Origin: Heligmosomoides polygyrus polygyrus
Lineage: Eukaryota; Nematoda; Chromadorea; Rhabditida; Heligmosomidae
Assembly: GCA_947396885.1 (NCBI GenBank)
Contig: OX377202.1
Coordinates: forward strand, 32,727,407 to 32,791,406
DNA: 64,000 bases
Direction: 5' to 3'
Shown in pieces: positions 20,690 through 32,548 of this stretch (positions are counted from its first letter, which is position 1; each line of letters opens with the position of its first letter). The translations under genes were made by a program, and so were the position numbers. The notes below the pieces were generated by a model that saw nothing but the letters and a program-made list of their open reading frames with translations, had not been told where the DNA came from and ran no database searches.

Positions 20690-21292
20690 TAGGGGAAGGG
20701 TCACCATAGCATACCGTGGGGTGCGGGAGTGGAGTAGCTACATACAGCCAATGTAAATGCAGTCTTATCTCTTATTTTCGATTAGGTCCGTATTTTGTCT
20801 GCTTCCATATTGGGCGAGGGAAGGAGCTCCAGGATGTAGGTAATTTTAACACGGGTTCCCGGGCGCCGCGGCGTTCTTGCACTTCAGCTAGTATCTGAGA
20901 TCTGGGAGGTTTCGACGTCTACACGACTTGCGCGTTTTTTGTGCATTATTTCAGCCGTATGTGCTTCGCCGCTCGAAGAGCGCAGAATCCAGATGCAGAC
21001 TCCCCCTGAGCGAGGAAAGCAGTTTCCATACGAGCAGTATTATGACACACACCCTGGAATCCCTTCCCTAGCCGCTCGAAGAGCGCAGAACCCAGCCGCG
21101 ATCTCCCCCTGAGCGAAGAAAGCACTCTCCATACGAGCAGCTTGTATAGCGCACACACTGGAGTCCCTTCCCCTGCTTAAATCAAGAGCATGGAACATAG
21201 CTATAGCATTGCTTGTTTGTTTTCCTCATTATAGGTTTGCCATCATTTCTTTTTGTTCGTGTTAGTGACACTTTTTATAAGGTGACCCCCCA
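20690..21292 (+). mobile_element. MITE with GGGTCACC ends, longer copy
   Basis: The left end GGGTCACCATAGCA and right end TATAAGGTGACCC are imperfect inverted repeats. It shares long blocks (TGTAAATGCAGTCTTATCTC, GGAGCTCCAGGATGTAGG, GTGACACTTTTTATAAGGTG) with 27524-27882. It carries an internal tandem duplication of 103 bp (20968-21070 and 21071-21175, both starting GCCGCTCGAAGAGCGCAGAA) that the other copy lacks. Non-coding. Confidence 0.75.
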
Positions 21293-21659
21293 CAACTGCC
21301 ATAGCGGCATAGTTCGTTATAGCAGACTAAGAAAATCGTTCAACATCTACTGCAGAACTCCGCTTAAATTGAATTTCCACCATCAATGAACGATGTGGAC
21401 AGGTGTATGGATAAGTTCTTCAAAACAAATATAACATGTGAGCCATAGTCAATTCTCTAGTGGAAGCGAAAGCAGAAGCTCATGCCCATCCCAACAGTGC
21501 AAACGTTTGCAATAATTTTTAGGGGATTGAAGGTTTTCTATTCCTTCCAGCTCCATGATTGTAGTTACTGCTCATTCCTAGCATTCGTCTCCTTTTCAAT
21601 TCAACTTCCATAGATTCCTGCTGAGTACAGAAGCTTACGCTCGCTCGTTGGTTTCTTGA

Positions 21660-22120
21660 TGATTGATTGGAGTACTTGGTCCCGCAACGATCGTTTGCAT
21701 ACTGTGCGAAAACTCGTCCAACCCGCCCCGGAAAACTCGTCACTACCATGTCGCTTTAGACGCGAGTCTTCTCCGCATTCTAGCAGAACTCATCAACTGT
21801 TTGAACACCGTTGTTCCTACAAAAACACCTCGTAGTACCATCGAACAGCCCTACTGTATAGTCAGGTCTACTTTTGAGCTAATACTGTGGCGAACCCTCC
21901 AAACGCCTTTCACTACACGTCTCTGTCGAGCTCAACAACGAATTCATGCGAATAGCGCCAGGAATAATAAAGGGCGGCCTCGTGGGGGTCCGCGATGGTC
22001 CCGATGCGATTGCTGCCTCTCTGCCACCGTAGCGGTTGGACTGGCCGCAACAGACCGACTTTTTTTTTCCTTTACCGTTAGTTTTCTTATTAACTTTCAT
22101 TGAAGTAGGGATGAGTTGCA
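21660..22120. repeat. Right member of the inverted repeat pair, plus flank
   Basis: About 21680-21775 is the reverse complement of about 20032-20120. The following bases to 22060 look like part of the same dispersed repeat. No gene seen. Confidence 0.55.
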
Positions 22121-23148
22121 CTTCGACTTCAGGCCCTTTCCTTCAAAGTTGTGTCGTTTTGCTCCTGGAAGGAAGTGCTGCCGTAGGAAATTAGAGAGTG
22201 GCGGGTTTCGAATTTTTTTGCAGGTGTAGAGCCGTTGCATTATTTAATGGAAAGCCGGGCTGAGTGGCTCTGAAACAGGTCTGAAAGGCTGTCCTATTTC
22301 GAAGTCACTCGACCGTTTTTTCGTTAAACGTCGATCATAAAATTGGGCAGCTTATTTCACAGTGAAGCATAATACCGCTATGCTAGGTCATACTGAAGCA
22401 CTCCTAACTTACAGTATTTTTCCGAGACAGGTATATTACGGTGTCTTATACGTTGAATATGGACTTGCCGGACATATGCCTGCATCGCATCTCCGATGAT
22501 CTTAACACGAGAGTTGGCAGGAATATTCGCGAGTTCTCTCCCTTGGTCAGTTCTGTGCTCTTCTTGGCAACAGCGGAGCACCGTCTTTTGTGGTAAGCCT
22601 ACGAGTGTGCGCAGTCTCTATGTGGACACAAGGTGGGTTAGTAGTCGAACGTACACAGTGACGTGTCAGAGCCACTTCGTGTCACAATAACTAACGAAAG
22701 ACGTTTTTGAGTTCGGATGCACTGGGATATTCGGTGATCACCTTTGGGTCACCCTTCATTTTTATCGGACAAGTAATCGTAGTCATGTTGGCCGTATACC
22801 TTAAAAGTAACGTGTTGATTTTTCCATCTATTTTCTATTATACTTGTACGGCTTCTTAGCATTGCGGTAAGCAGAAACCCGTCAAGTATCCAGAATGAAC
22901 TCGAGCAAGGACAAGTGTAGATAAGTTCGGTACTGAGCTGGCTGCTCATCTCAGAACGAATAGGTTAGATCAACCATACCCTACTCCTTGCCTAGTTCGC
23001 CTGTGTTGCTTGTGCTAGAGGGTGCTTCTCTAATTCGTTCGAATGCTTTTAGCTTTTTTCGCGACACTGAAATGTGCGTTTATTTCGGCGGCTTTCTCGA
23101 TCGCGCGAACTTGTTGCCCAGTGATGCTGGATTTGTTTTCAAGGTAAT
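22120..23148. promoter_or_regulatory. Upstream region of rpl-36A, no gene
   Basis: No coding signal found. The pyrimidine-rich TTTGTTTTCAAG just before GTAATATG at 23149 could be a trans-splice acceptor, as is common for nematode ribosomal protein genes, but it departs from the TTTTCAG form. Confidence 0.3.
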
Positions 23149-26100
23149 ATGGTGAACGTACCAAAAGCCAGAAGGACGTTCTGCGACGGCAAGTGCCGTA
23201 AGCACACCAACCACAAAGTTACCCAGTACAAGAAGGGTAAGGAATCGAAGTTCGCCCAAGGTTCGTGCCCTTTTTATCCTGTCCCTCTTTTACTGCTTTA
23301 AAATTTTCATTTTTTTGTTTGTGAGATCCTAGTGAGTTGTATATGCGGCAAAAGCAGACGGCATATGGGGCGCTGTTTCACATGCACTGGCGACACAACC
23401 GCCCTGCTTGTAGCGCTCGTGGTCAGTACCGCGTTCCATCCTATCCCGAGTGTTATTTTGTTTTTGAGTTTGCAAATCGTGCTAGGGAATCATGAGCAAC
23501 GGCCGCGTTAACAAATGGCGTCTGTGAACTTCCTCTAACGATTCTCGGCAGGACCTATATGGTCTTATAGGGCACTTAGCAAGGAGCACTGGGGTTAAGT
23601 TGCTGGGAGCCACTAGGTGGTACAAAAAAAGATGGCGAAAAATCTTCGCCCAGAAATAACTCATGGAAGGTAGGTCAGGGGTACGTATTCTGTCCTATGC
23701 AACTAGTGCTGATCGTTTTGCCGCGCTCACTTTAGAATTCGTGTAAGCTTTCCATTTTTAACCCAAATATGAGCCACTTCTTCTTTTGCACAGGTTGCCT
23801 CGGTGGTCTCCAATCCCCTCGAGCCCGCTGCAGTCGAAATGGGTTTACCAGGGACATTTTTTTTAAACTATTTTTGGACCACCTAGTGGTCGCATCAAAT
23901 AGGAACTCCACCCCTGTGGGTCAACAAAATTGAAGGTGGACAGTTTTACACAGGCAATACTTTGAACTGCGGTATGACACGGGAGGGTGTTTTGCTACAT
24001 CGCTTTCGAGTAGGACTCCACCACGTGTGTTCGATTTATTTTTCTAACACTGGACTCCATTCCACTACAACGATCTCTTTTCTTTTCATATGTCTCGACA
24101 AGTGCTTTTAGGGTACTTGGTGATCCAATGGAGCGCCAATTCTTACATTATCATCATTTTGCGACGACCACCCGGTTTCATTTGCACTTTACCTGACCGT
24201 GAAAAAAGTCCTCACCAGCACGGGCGTTTCATGGAAGAGTGTGGCAGCTTTGAGAAACAGGAAGGAGAGGTTTTTCAAAGGGGAATCCTTGTATTGGAGG
24301 GGAAATGGTAGAGTGCTACTATTTACTACTCATCAGAATTGTACTACACTAGCAAACGTTCCAGGTACCGCCATGAGTGTAGAGCTTAAAAGTCGCACCT
24401 TAATAAAGTTTGTGGGGTCATAGGGGATGACCCTGCATAAACTGAATTTTTGAATTTCGGCGAGTAGCGCGATGAAAGTGCTTGGGGGAGAGGTCGATTT
24501 GTACAATGTCTGTGAAGCGTTTGTGCAGAATAGAAGTGAAAAATTGCAATCTTATAGTTACGGGGAAGTGGAACCGACAGCATAACGGATGCGGTTTTAA
24601 AATCAGGAGCTTGACGCAGTGGCATATGGAGGCATGTGGCGCTGAGAATTCAGATGGCTAACTATGTTGAAAACAGAGTGATCGAAATATTGGTTGCAGG
24701 GTTTGATTCGTCGTTCCCGTTCTTGCTTGTGAGGTTGCGAACGAAAGACGCATGTCTATATGTTGTAGCCTCAAGGGTCACCCAGCTAAAGGCGGGGAAG
24801 GAGTGGTTAAAAAAACACGCATTCTTGGTAGGAAATAGGGCACAGGGGTGATTTGTTCCTCCGAGACCCGATTGTCATGTCATTTAGGAGAAGAAAAAGC
24901 TATCCCATAACTGTTATACTGGTTATGTTCTCTTAAGTTTTCTTGATGCTCCTCAGCGAAGTATTGAATTATAAGAGGCAGTCAAAATCTAGCCACCTGG
25001 CGCCGTACTCGATTAGAGCGCGATCGGTCCGTTGAACACTGGTTACCCTACTACATATGGCATTTGAGGTGGAACTTGTAGTTCACGTTTCTGGACAACA
25101 GCGGCTTCAAAGTTGCTCTTTGTGGGCTGTGCTTCTCAGACCAACCTTACTTTTCCATTAGTAACGCCTGTATTTTCTTCCTTTCCGCATTTCCAGCTTC
25201 CCTTCTAATCTTCAGTCAGGTTTCTCCCGGTGCAATCTTTCATATTCGGGCAAACCTGGAAGTCTAGGGATGAAAGTCTATCTTGCCTTATATCTAAATA
25301 ATCACGCAAGGAAAACTGAGGGCTGTTGTAAAGGACAGTGGTGGTGATTTGGCCTATTCTGATGGAAGAAAGAGCGCTAAAAGATGTTTTTGAAGGTTTC
25401 CAGTCTTCGCCGATCGCTCGCATTCCAATCTACAACATTCACGATATCGCATCCGGTATGACTGTTGATAGGGATTGACGATAATCACAAACTGTGCTTA
25501 AGAAATAATTTTCACCGCCTTCCCCTCCCCCTTCTCTGACTACTGACTTTTGTAATTCCTTGGGCAAGTAGCTGATGTTCGATTGCCTCGGAAATGCAAG
25601 TTTTGGGGTCTAATCTTCCTAATCTACACTCATTCACTACAAATGTTGGTAGTTGGATACCGGTCTGCAATGTCCAATCTGTAGCACCTTCAGCACTGGA
25701 CCGAAGTGTTTTCCTGGGGCACCGGCTACATCATGTTCGAACTAGTACTTCTTTTTAGATTTGACGTTTTTTGATTACCTGTGGGATTCACAGCTCACGA
25801 GTCCATCGAGTACTTCAGGACTTTCTCTGCAGCGTAGTATTGTTTATTACTAAAATACCAGCATTGCGAGACAACATGAGAGCCAGTGGTTCAAGTACTC
25901 AGCTTGAAGGAACATTATCGGGGTTTCTAGGACAGCAAAGCATCAAGTTCGTGCCCGTGGTGCGAAAAAATGCACTTTGTCATGAATACAGGCCGTTTGG
26001 TCAACATTTATTATTTCGTCGCTGTGAGCAGGCTAAGAGCACATATGTATTAGAGGAGCTGCCTGCTATTGGGCGCACCTGCGATCAATAAGTGTCACAC

Positions 26101-28022
26101 GCCGTTGTCTTGTATTGTCTTCTAAATCGTCGAAGTCTTGTTCCGCGAAGTATAGTGCCTTGTGCATCCTGCAAATGCGTTGATTAACGCCGTTGTTTCT
26201 CCTTGTCAGGTTTTGAGAGGTACCTATTACATGGCTAACGACGAGCAGTTGTGTTTTCAATCTAGAAACGAAACTTGCGATTGATATTGAAAGAATTTTT
26301 TCTGCGTAACACCCGTGCGGCTGTAGTCCTATGCGATTCCTTGTTAGGAAGAACAAGAAACCGCGTCGGAATACAGCAGTTCTGCTGTACTTACCGTGTT
26401 GTAAAGATTGGAAGCGAAAAAGGAGAGTGAGGGTGGGGTGATTAACATTAGCTTAATTCGGGTTTTTTTTTAAATTCATATCGCAGCGGTTTCCCGTTGT
26501 GGAACCTTTTGTTTCCTTGACTGCCTGCCCAACTATTTTCATGTTCCCTTCACCTCACGTATTCACGGCAAGCAGCGTAGCACCTTTAGCATCTAAATTG
26601 TTCGTTTCGGATAAAATACCGTATACTCGCTTGGTTGTGGAGCTTCAGACAATGAGTTTCATTAGTATTCTTTGGACTTTGATTTGTTTCTTTCATTGTA
26701 AGATTCCACGGAATTTTCTTGCCAACAGAATTATTTATTCGGTTCCTTTCGAGGTGTCTATTTTGAGCACCGCATGATTTTCTGCAGTGGCCTCGTTTTA
26801 TTTTTCTCGTGGTGTTTATTGCTTGGTCTGATAGATGTTAGAAAAACATGTACTTAGAAGCATCGGAAGCGGACCGAACATGAGAAAATGCGCGAGGAGC
26901 GCTGCGGCTGGCGTGACGACCGTAGTGTGCTGCCACGTTCGCAACGTCTACTGCTCTTTTAATTTCTATCCGGAAGATTTCATTTCCATTCAACCTGAAG
27001 GAGTGATTGTGAGGTCGTTCAGAGGCTAACTGTGTGGTTTGTTGAAGATCTCAGAGGACTGTTTCTATTTCCGAGCGTAGAAAGGCTGACATGTGACTCC
27101 AAAAGCGTAGTGTTTTGTAGTTTCATGGTTAGGGCTTTAAGGTTTGGAAAGAAGACCATCTGCAGGACTTCGAGGGCGGAGTGCTTGAAGTTGGACAGGA
27201 GTCTTCCAGCAGATAGTAAAATTCCCATTTGACTGCATAGCCGAGTTCGTAGTGCTGATCCACAGCTCGCCGCACTGGTTACGAGAAGAACTATTTATTG
27301 CTGTCCACTTTGAATGACGTCATGTTTAGGCCGACGACGTTACGACCGTAAACAAGCCGGATTTGGAGGTCAGACGAAGCCTATCTTCAGAAAGAAGGCC
27401 AAGACCACCAAGAAGATCGTACTTCGTATGGAATGCACCGAGTGCAAGCATAAGAAGCAATTGCCGATTAAGCGGTATGACCATGTTGAATTTTGAGAAC
27501 TAGAAGAATTTCAGGCGCAAATAGGGTCCAGGGGGTCACCATAGCATGGCGCGGCGGGCCGGCTGGCGAGTAGCTACATGTAGCGAATGTAAATGCAGTC
27601 TTATCTCTTTGTTTCGATTATAGATCCGCGTCTTATGTACTTCCTAATTGGACAAGAGAGGGAGCTCCAGGATGTAGGCAATTTTAACACGGATGCCTCA
27701 CTTGAGCCACACCCTGGAGTCCCTTCCCCTGCCTAAATCTGTGCTCTCATCCGCATCAGCGGAGGAGAGCACGGAACACAGTTATTTGTTGTTAAAGCAT
27801 TATTTGTTTCTTTACTATCAGTGTGCCTTGTGTCGTTTTCTTGGTGTTGGTGACACTTTTTATAAGGTGATTCCCCTGACCCTATTTATGCTGAATTTCT
27901 CATCTAAGTCAACAGTTCTCACTATATCCCTATCTTATGGTATAATGTGGACTTGTTTTAGATGCAAGCACTTCGAGTTGGGAGGACAGAAGAAGGCACG
28001 TGGTCAAGTCATCCAATTCTAA
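23149..28022 (+). CDS. rpl-36A: Large-subunit ribosomal protein eL42 (RPL36A/RPL44)
   Basis: Three exons, 23149-23260, 27330-27474 and 27962-28022 (TAA), join in phase to give 105 residues, the usual length. Exon 1 starts [12 protein letters not shown]; exon 2 reads [20 protein letters not shown] and [18 protein letters not shown]; exon 3 ends [18 protein letters not shown], all highly conserved in this family. Two Cys pairs (FCDGKC and MECTEC) fit the zinc-binding site. The protein sits near the tRNA exit site of the 60S subunit and its GGQ-containing loop is a known cycloheximide-sensitivity region. Intron 1 is 4,069 nt, which is long for a ribosomal protein gene, and contains a MITE; intron 2 (487 nt) contains another. 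The reading frame is intact, so this looks like the functional gene. Confidence 0.96.
23261..27329 (+). other. Long first intron of rpl-36A
   Basis: GT-AG intron of 4,069 nt (donor GTTCGT, acceptor GTTTAG). Apart from the MITE at 23611-23894 I see no recognisable gene. Ribosomal protein introns often host snoRNAs, but I did not find a convincing C/D or H/ACA box pair by eye. Confidence 0.6.
23611..23894. mobile_element. Small MITE with CCACTAGGTGGT ends
   Basis: CCACTAGGTGGTACAAAAA at the left is matched by the reverse complement of TTTTTGGACCACCTAGTGG at the right. About 284 bp, non-coding, inside intron 1 of rpl-36A. Confidence 0.6.
27524..27882 (+). mobile_element. MITE with GGGTC ends and TA target duplication, in rpl-36A intron 2
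   Basis: GGGTCCAGGGGGTCACC and the complement of GGTGATTCCCCTGACCC form imperfect ends, flanked by TA at 27522-27523 and 27883-27884. It shares internal blocks with 20690-21292. A TA duplication points to a Tc1/mariner-type mobiliser. Confidence 0.75.
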
Positions 28023-29406
28023 GCGGCTTTGGTTGTTGTTGTTAATGGTTTTCTGATAAAATCGTCTGTACTGAGTGCACTGTTTTGCAAGGAGGGCTGT
28101 GATAGCGGTCAATGCCATGCACTATGTAGCTACTTGAAACTCTCCAACGTTCTACCCATCGAGGCAACTCGTTACAACTGCCTATTTTTCATAAGTTGAG
28201 GACACACGGTTGTGCAGGCCATGTGATTGGTGCCAAGAATAATATGGACGGAGTTCGCGTACAAGACGTTTCTGGTAAAGGTCGGTCTTATTCGTTGTTT
28301 CCACTGCATCTTGTGCGGTTACAGGGTTGGTTGCTTACTACCACAGGGTGCTCTTCGACTTGTAGAGAGACATTGCAGGCTTCAAATTTTGAAAAATGCC
28401 ATCAGATTTCATTTTCGTAATACTAGTGGATAGCGGGATTAGGAGGGAAAATTTGCTAAGGAACGATGCATCTATCGGGTTTTAAAGAATGTTGAATTCA
28501 AAGTTGCAGTTTAGCTGCCAAGAGAGTTCACTGGGTGCTTGCAATCGCTTATGGATTTCGATTACGTGTAGGTGTAGTGAGTATGTACTACTACGTCTGC
28601 TTTCGTGGCTAGAGATCTTCACAACGGCTCATAATTCGAAAGGTATAGCTTGAAGGAAAGAAGAGCAAATAGTCCCACATGTTCAAACAGCCCAGTCCTA
28701 TAGCGGCGATCAATGTCGTTGGTTATTACAATTCTGATTGGAATAGTGGATCATAAATAAGAAAGTGGGGGTGATGCGGCGATGGGAAGAACTGCAACAT
28801 AACCTATTGGCTCAAGATCCAAATCCAGTTTTATGAATAGCTCCAGCACAAGTGGACTTGCTGGACGTCGTCCGGAGCGCAGCACTTCTTAGTTGTTGAT
28901 TTTGGCTGCAGCTCACTGGTAGTTCTCGCCCATTTGTTTGTTTTCTCCACCCTATGTGAAAGATCATCGGTGTCGTGTTTTGAATAGTCAGCTGCTTTGC
29001 GGAAATCAGTGACATGGCTTTACGGTCGAAACTGCGGGGCATGGCTTAATGTTGACTTCACCTGTAAAAATGCAGGAGAGGTAACATCGGTTCAATGGAC
29101 GTGACACCCAAGAGGGTATTGAGTTATTAGGACGGGAGTGGTAGCGTGCGGATGTTTTGAGCATTGCCATGAGTTCTGCCACCTGCTTGTTTTTGCTGCG
29201 AGCTCCGGCGAGAAAAGATTCCGTACTGAGTCCCGTGGTCTGTTTGGTTATAGATTTTTGAATCAAGCTTTAAGCGCTCGGCAGAATCGTAATCGTAAAA
29301 AAGGCCGACAACGGCAACACTTCGCTGCCGGACAGTTGTGGTTTGAAGCGGATACTGTTTAAAGGACGCGTTCATCAACTTCTGTTTGGATAAGCCTCTC
29401 ATTCTA
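28023..29406. other. Intergenic, no gene recognised
   Basis: Short open frames exist on both strands but none shows a domain or consistent splice signals. Confidence 0.4.
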
Positions 29407-30673
29407 TTAGGTTGTAACGAAATAAATGGCACTGAACCACTGTAAATTTAAACAGTTAATATCTCGGCTTGTAGGCAAGCTTATTAATCGAAATAAAAAC
29501 CTTCTGATTCTACACATCTTTGCCAACGTGACGCAAGCTTTTTTATCCCAGTAGCATAAAAATCGGAAGTTCTGGAATTGACGAAATCTTCGAAGGCACT
29601 TTCGGCATCCTGTTGGTATTTGAATATTTTCCCTACCAAGAAGTCGCCAAGATGCTTGAAGAAATGGTAGTCTGTTGGGGAGAGGTCGGGAGAAAACGGA
29701 GGATGTGGTAGAGTTTCAATGCTCAGCTCATTCAATTTCTGCAACGTCATGCGTGCTACATGGGGGCGAGCATTGTCGTGCAGAAGGAGAACTCGCCTTC
29801 GGTTTACCAAGGCCGGCCGGATATCCTTCAACTTTTTCATCATTTCTTCAATTTCAATGCAGTGCTTCTCTGCCGTGATGGATTCACCTGGAGGGAGGAA
29901 GCTGTGGTGAATAATTCCCAGCGAACACCATCATACTGTCACCATTACTTTCTTTTGGTGCAATTCCGGCTTCGCAAAAACCTTGGGGCTCTCATCGCTG
30001 TCCACCCGCTGTGCCGATCGTCGCCTGTTGTCGTACATTATCCATTTCTCGTCACAGGTTACGATGCGATCAAGGAATGGGTCCGTTCCGTAGAAGCACT
30101 GCAGACGAGATCTCATATCGTCGGTTTCTTTGCTCCTCAGACAGCTCGTGAGGCACCCACTTTCCAGCTTTTTGGTCTTTCCAATTTCCTTCAGATGCCG
30201 GGCAGCTGTGTTGTGACTGACGCCAAGAACCTTCGCTATCTCCCTGGTACCTTTGTGTGGATCCTCCTCTACCACATCTCTCAGCTTGTCCTCATCAACA
30301 TCACTATGCCTCCCACGACCTTCATGTTCTTCCAAGCTCCCATCTCCATTCCGGAACTTCTGATACCAACGATACGCCGTCCGAATTGGGGAACATCCTT
30401 GACCGAATGCGGCGTTGATCTTCTCGTCCGCCTCCTTAGCTGTAGTGCCCAGCTTGAATTCATACAAGTAAATGCCTCGGATTACCCTTTTGTCCATCTG
30501 CAAAAAAGCCAATAAAACTCTAAAGTTTTCCCACTTTTACATAGAAAATTTGGTACTCACCGGTAGAGCAAAGTTTGCGCTTCTAAATGATATGCCACAT
30601 GTTACGGTTTGTTCTTGATCAAACGCGCCGAAAATTGGCGCGAGCCAGTGCCATTTAATTCGTTACAACCTAA
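29407..30673 (-). mobile_element. Nearly intact mariner transposon (1,267 bp)
   Basis: Ends TTAGGTTGTAACGAA and the complement of TTCGTTACAACCTAA are flanked by TA at 29405-29406 and 30674-30675. The minus-strand transposase frame runs 30512 to 29484 and is interrupted only by one TGA at about 29931-29933, in HQKKVMVTV, where the family has Trp (VWW). It includes the HTH (YRWYQKFRNGDGSLEEHEGR), the linker HNTAARHLKEIGK, the catalytic IVTCDEKWIMYDN and LLHDNARPHVA, and PPFSPDLSPTDYHFFKHL, so all three catalytic Asp residues are in place (DD34D type). Confidence 0.92.
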
Positions 30674-31617
30674 TACTTCTACCGGATATGGAGGCAATTT
30701 GAGTGCTCGTTTGGAATATGCAACGGCTTGCGTTGGCCAGCTGACGGAGAAGTCAGTGTTTTATTGTTCCCCTACAAGTCTGACAGCAATTCATCGACTT
30801 CGGAGGGATAGAAGATAGATGACCTGCGCGGGTACCAGGAATTGATTCAGGTAGGACGCGAGAGTGGACACATTGTCCGGCTGCCCTACCCGCTCTCATG
30901 GACTGGAATGTCGCCCACGAAATATTAGGTTGTCCCATAAGTCCTTGCCGTTTTTTCAACGATTCACTGCAGATTTCGCCGGCGGTCTCTTGCATAGCGC
31001 TGAATGAATGATGACGGACAAGCAGGCCCGCAGCAATCGTCACTCGCTCGTTCCTGATGTTCATTCGTCACACGGACATATTCAACGATTTTTGGCGCAG
31101 AATTGTAACTGGCGACGAAAAATAGTGTTTGTACGGTCAACCAGGATTCTACTGCCTTAGCCGGACTAGAGACTCGGTTGAAAGCAAAGAGAAGAAGGTG
31201 CCGGAAGTGCTCATCCTTGTCGACCTGGCACTCCATTTTGATGACTTGAAAATTAGCAAAAATTTAAATGACTAGGAACAAATCATACAACCTGGTAGAA
31301 CAAGATATCCGCTTTTGAGTGTCATATCACTCGTCATATAAAACTGAGCAAGACAGACTGAACTTGGATAAGCTGTTGGTGGAGATGATTTCTCTCTTTT
31401 TGGCATTTTGTTGATATTCAATAGAAATCAATAATCGCGACACATATTCTTATAGAGCAAGACATTCTCTTTCGAATGACATATAACACCAACCCAAAAA
31501 GTCCAACCACAGAGCAGGAGCTGTCGGCAAAATAACCCTCCTTCGGACGTCCCAATTTGATGGCATAAAAGTCAATAAAGGACACGTGAGAAAACAGGAC
31601 CAACACATATTCTTGTA

Positions 31618-32529
31618 TTAGGGGAGGGGGGGGGGGGGGGCAAAAGTAATGAGACACCCCATGCCGTGTTCAAATATCTCGTGGCTGGAGTCTGGTTTCG
31701 TGCTTGTCGTATTTGTATGTTTGTATGCTACTTACTGAAGCCCATCTGAGAAGTTACCACTTTCGCCCTTTCCAGAAGCATGCCAATACCCCAGCCTGTC
31801 TCATGCCGAAACCCCTGTCTGACGAATCGACCTGTGTCGTGCAAATCTCGCCCAATTCCCAACCCCGAGCAGCCTGTGCTCAATATTCACGCAAGATGAG
31901 AAGTACGTCTTCTACCTTAACCCGGCCAAGCAGCGAGTCTGGGTGAGGACTGGTGACCTGTTATCGACCTTCGTTCGGCGAGATGCTCACGACGAGAAGC
32001 ACCTTTGGAGCTTTTGGGTCTGCGCCCATGGACCGGTATACTGGAAGCTGTTTCCCAAGAGCACTACGATGAACTCCAAGGCCATGGTGAACGAAATAGA
32101 AGAGATGGGCCGGCGACTCGCTCTTATTCATTCGCAGCGCTTCAAGAAGGTTCTCCTATTCGACAACGCCGCACCCCATCGGGAAAGTGACCACGGATAA
32201 GCTTGGCCAGCTGGGCTACGTCCACATGCCTCACCCACCGTATTCGCCGTACATCTCTCTATGCGACTACCTCCACTTCTTGGGCCTACGGGACTTCCTG
32301 GTCGGAAGGGACAGAAGAACCCAAGCAGTCCTTGACAACCATGTCGAGCAGTTGATTAACACCAGGCCCAAGCAGTTCTGGAAGGATGGGATCAGGAGGT
32401 TGGCTGAGCGATGGCAGCAAGGTCCTTGCCCTTATTGGCAAATACATTCCTCAGCATCGTTGAGTTGTAATTGAGTTATAAAGAGATAAAGATTTTTTTC
32501 ATTTTGTCTCATTACTTCCCCCCCCCTAA
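31618..32529 (+). mobile_element. Nested mariner-type element with G-rich ends
   Basis: Left end TTAGGGG followed by a poly-G run and AAAAGTAATGAGACA; right end TTTTGTCTCATTACTT followed by CCCCCCCCTAA; TA at 31616-31617 and 32530-32531. The + strand transposase pieces are KHLWSFWVCAHGPVYWKLFP, VLLFDNAAPHRES, PPYSPYISLCDYLHFLGLRD and FWKDGIRRLAERWQQ, in two frames. The N-terminus is damaged, so the copy is dead. Confidence 0.85.
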
Positions 32530-32548
32530 TAGTACAGAACATCATCTT

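Noticed and set aside
29760..30515. 251-residue + strand open frame
   Set aside because: It is the antisense shadow of the mariner transposase on the minus strand.
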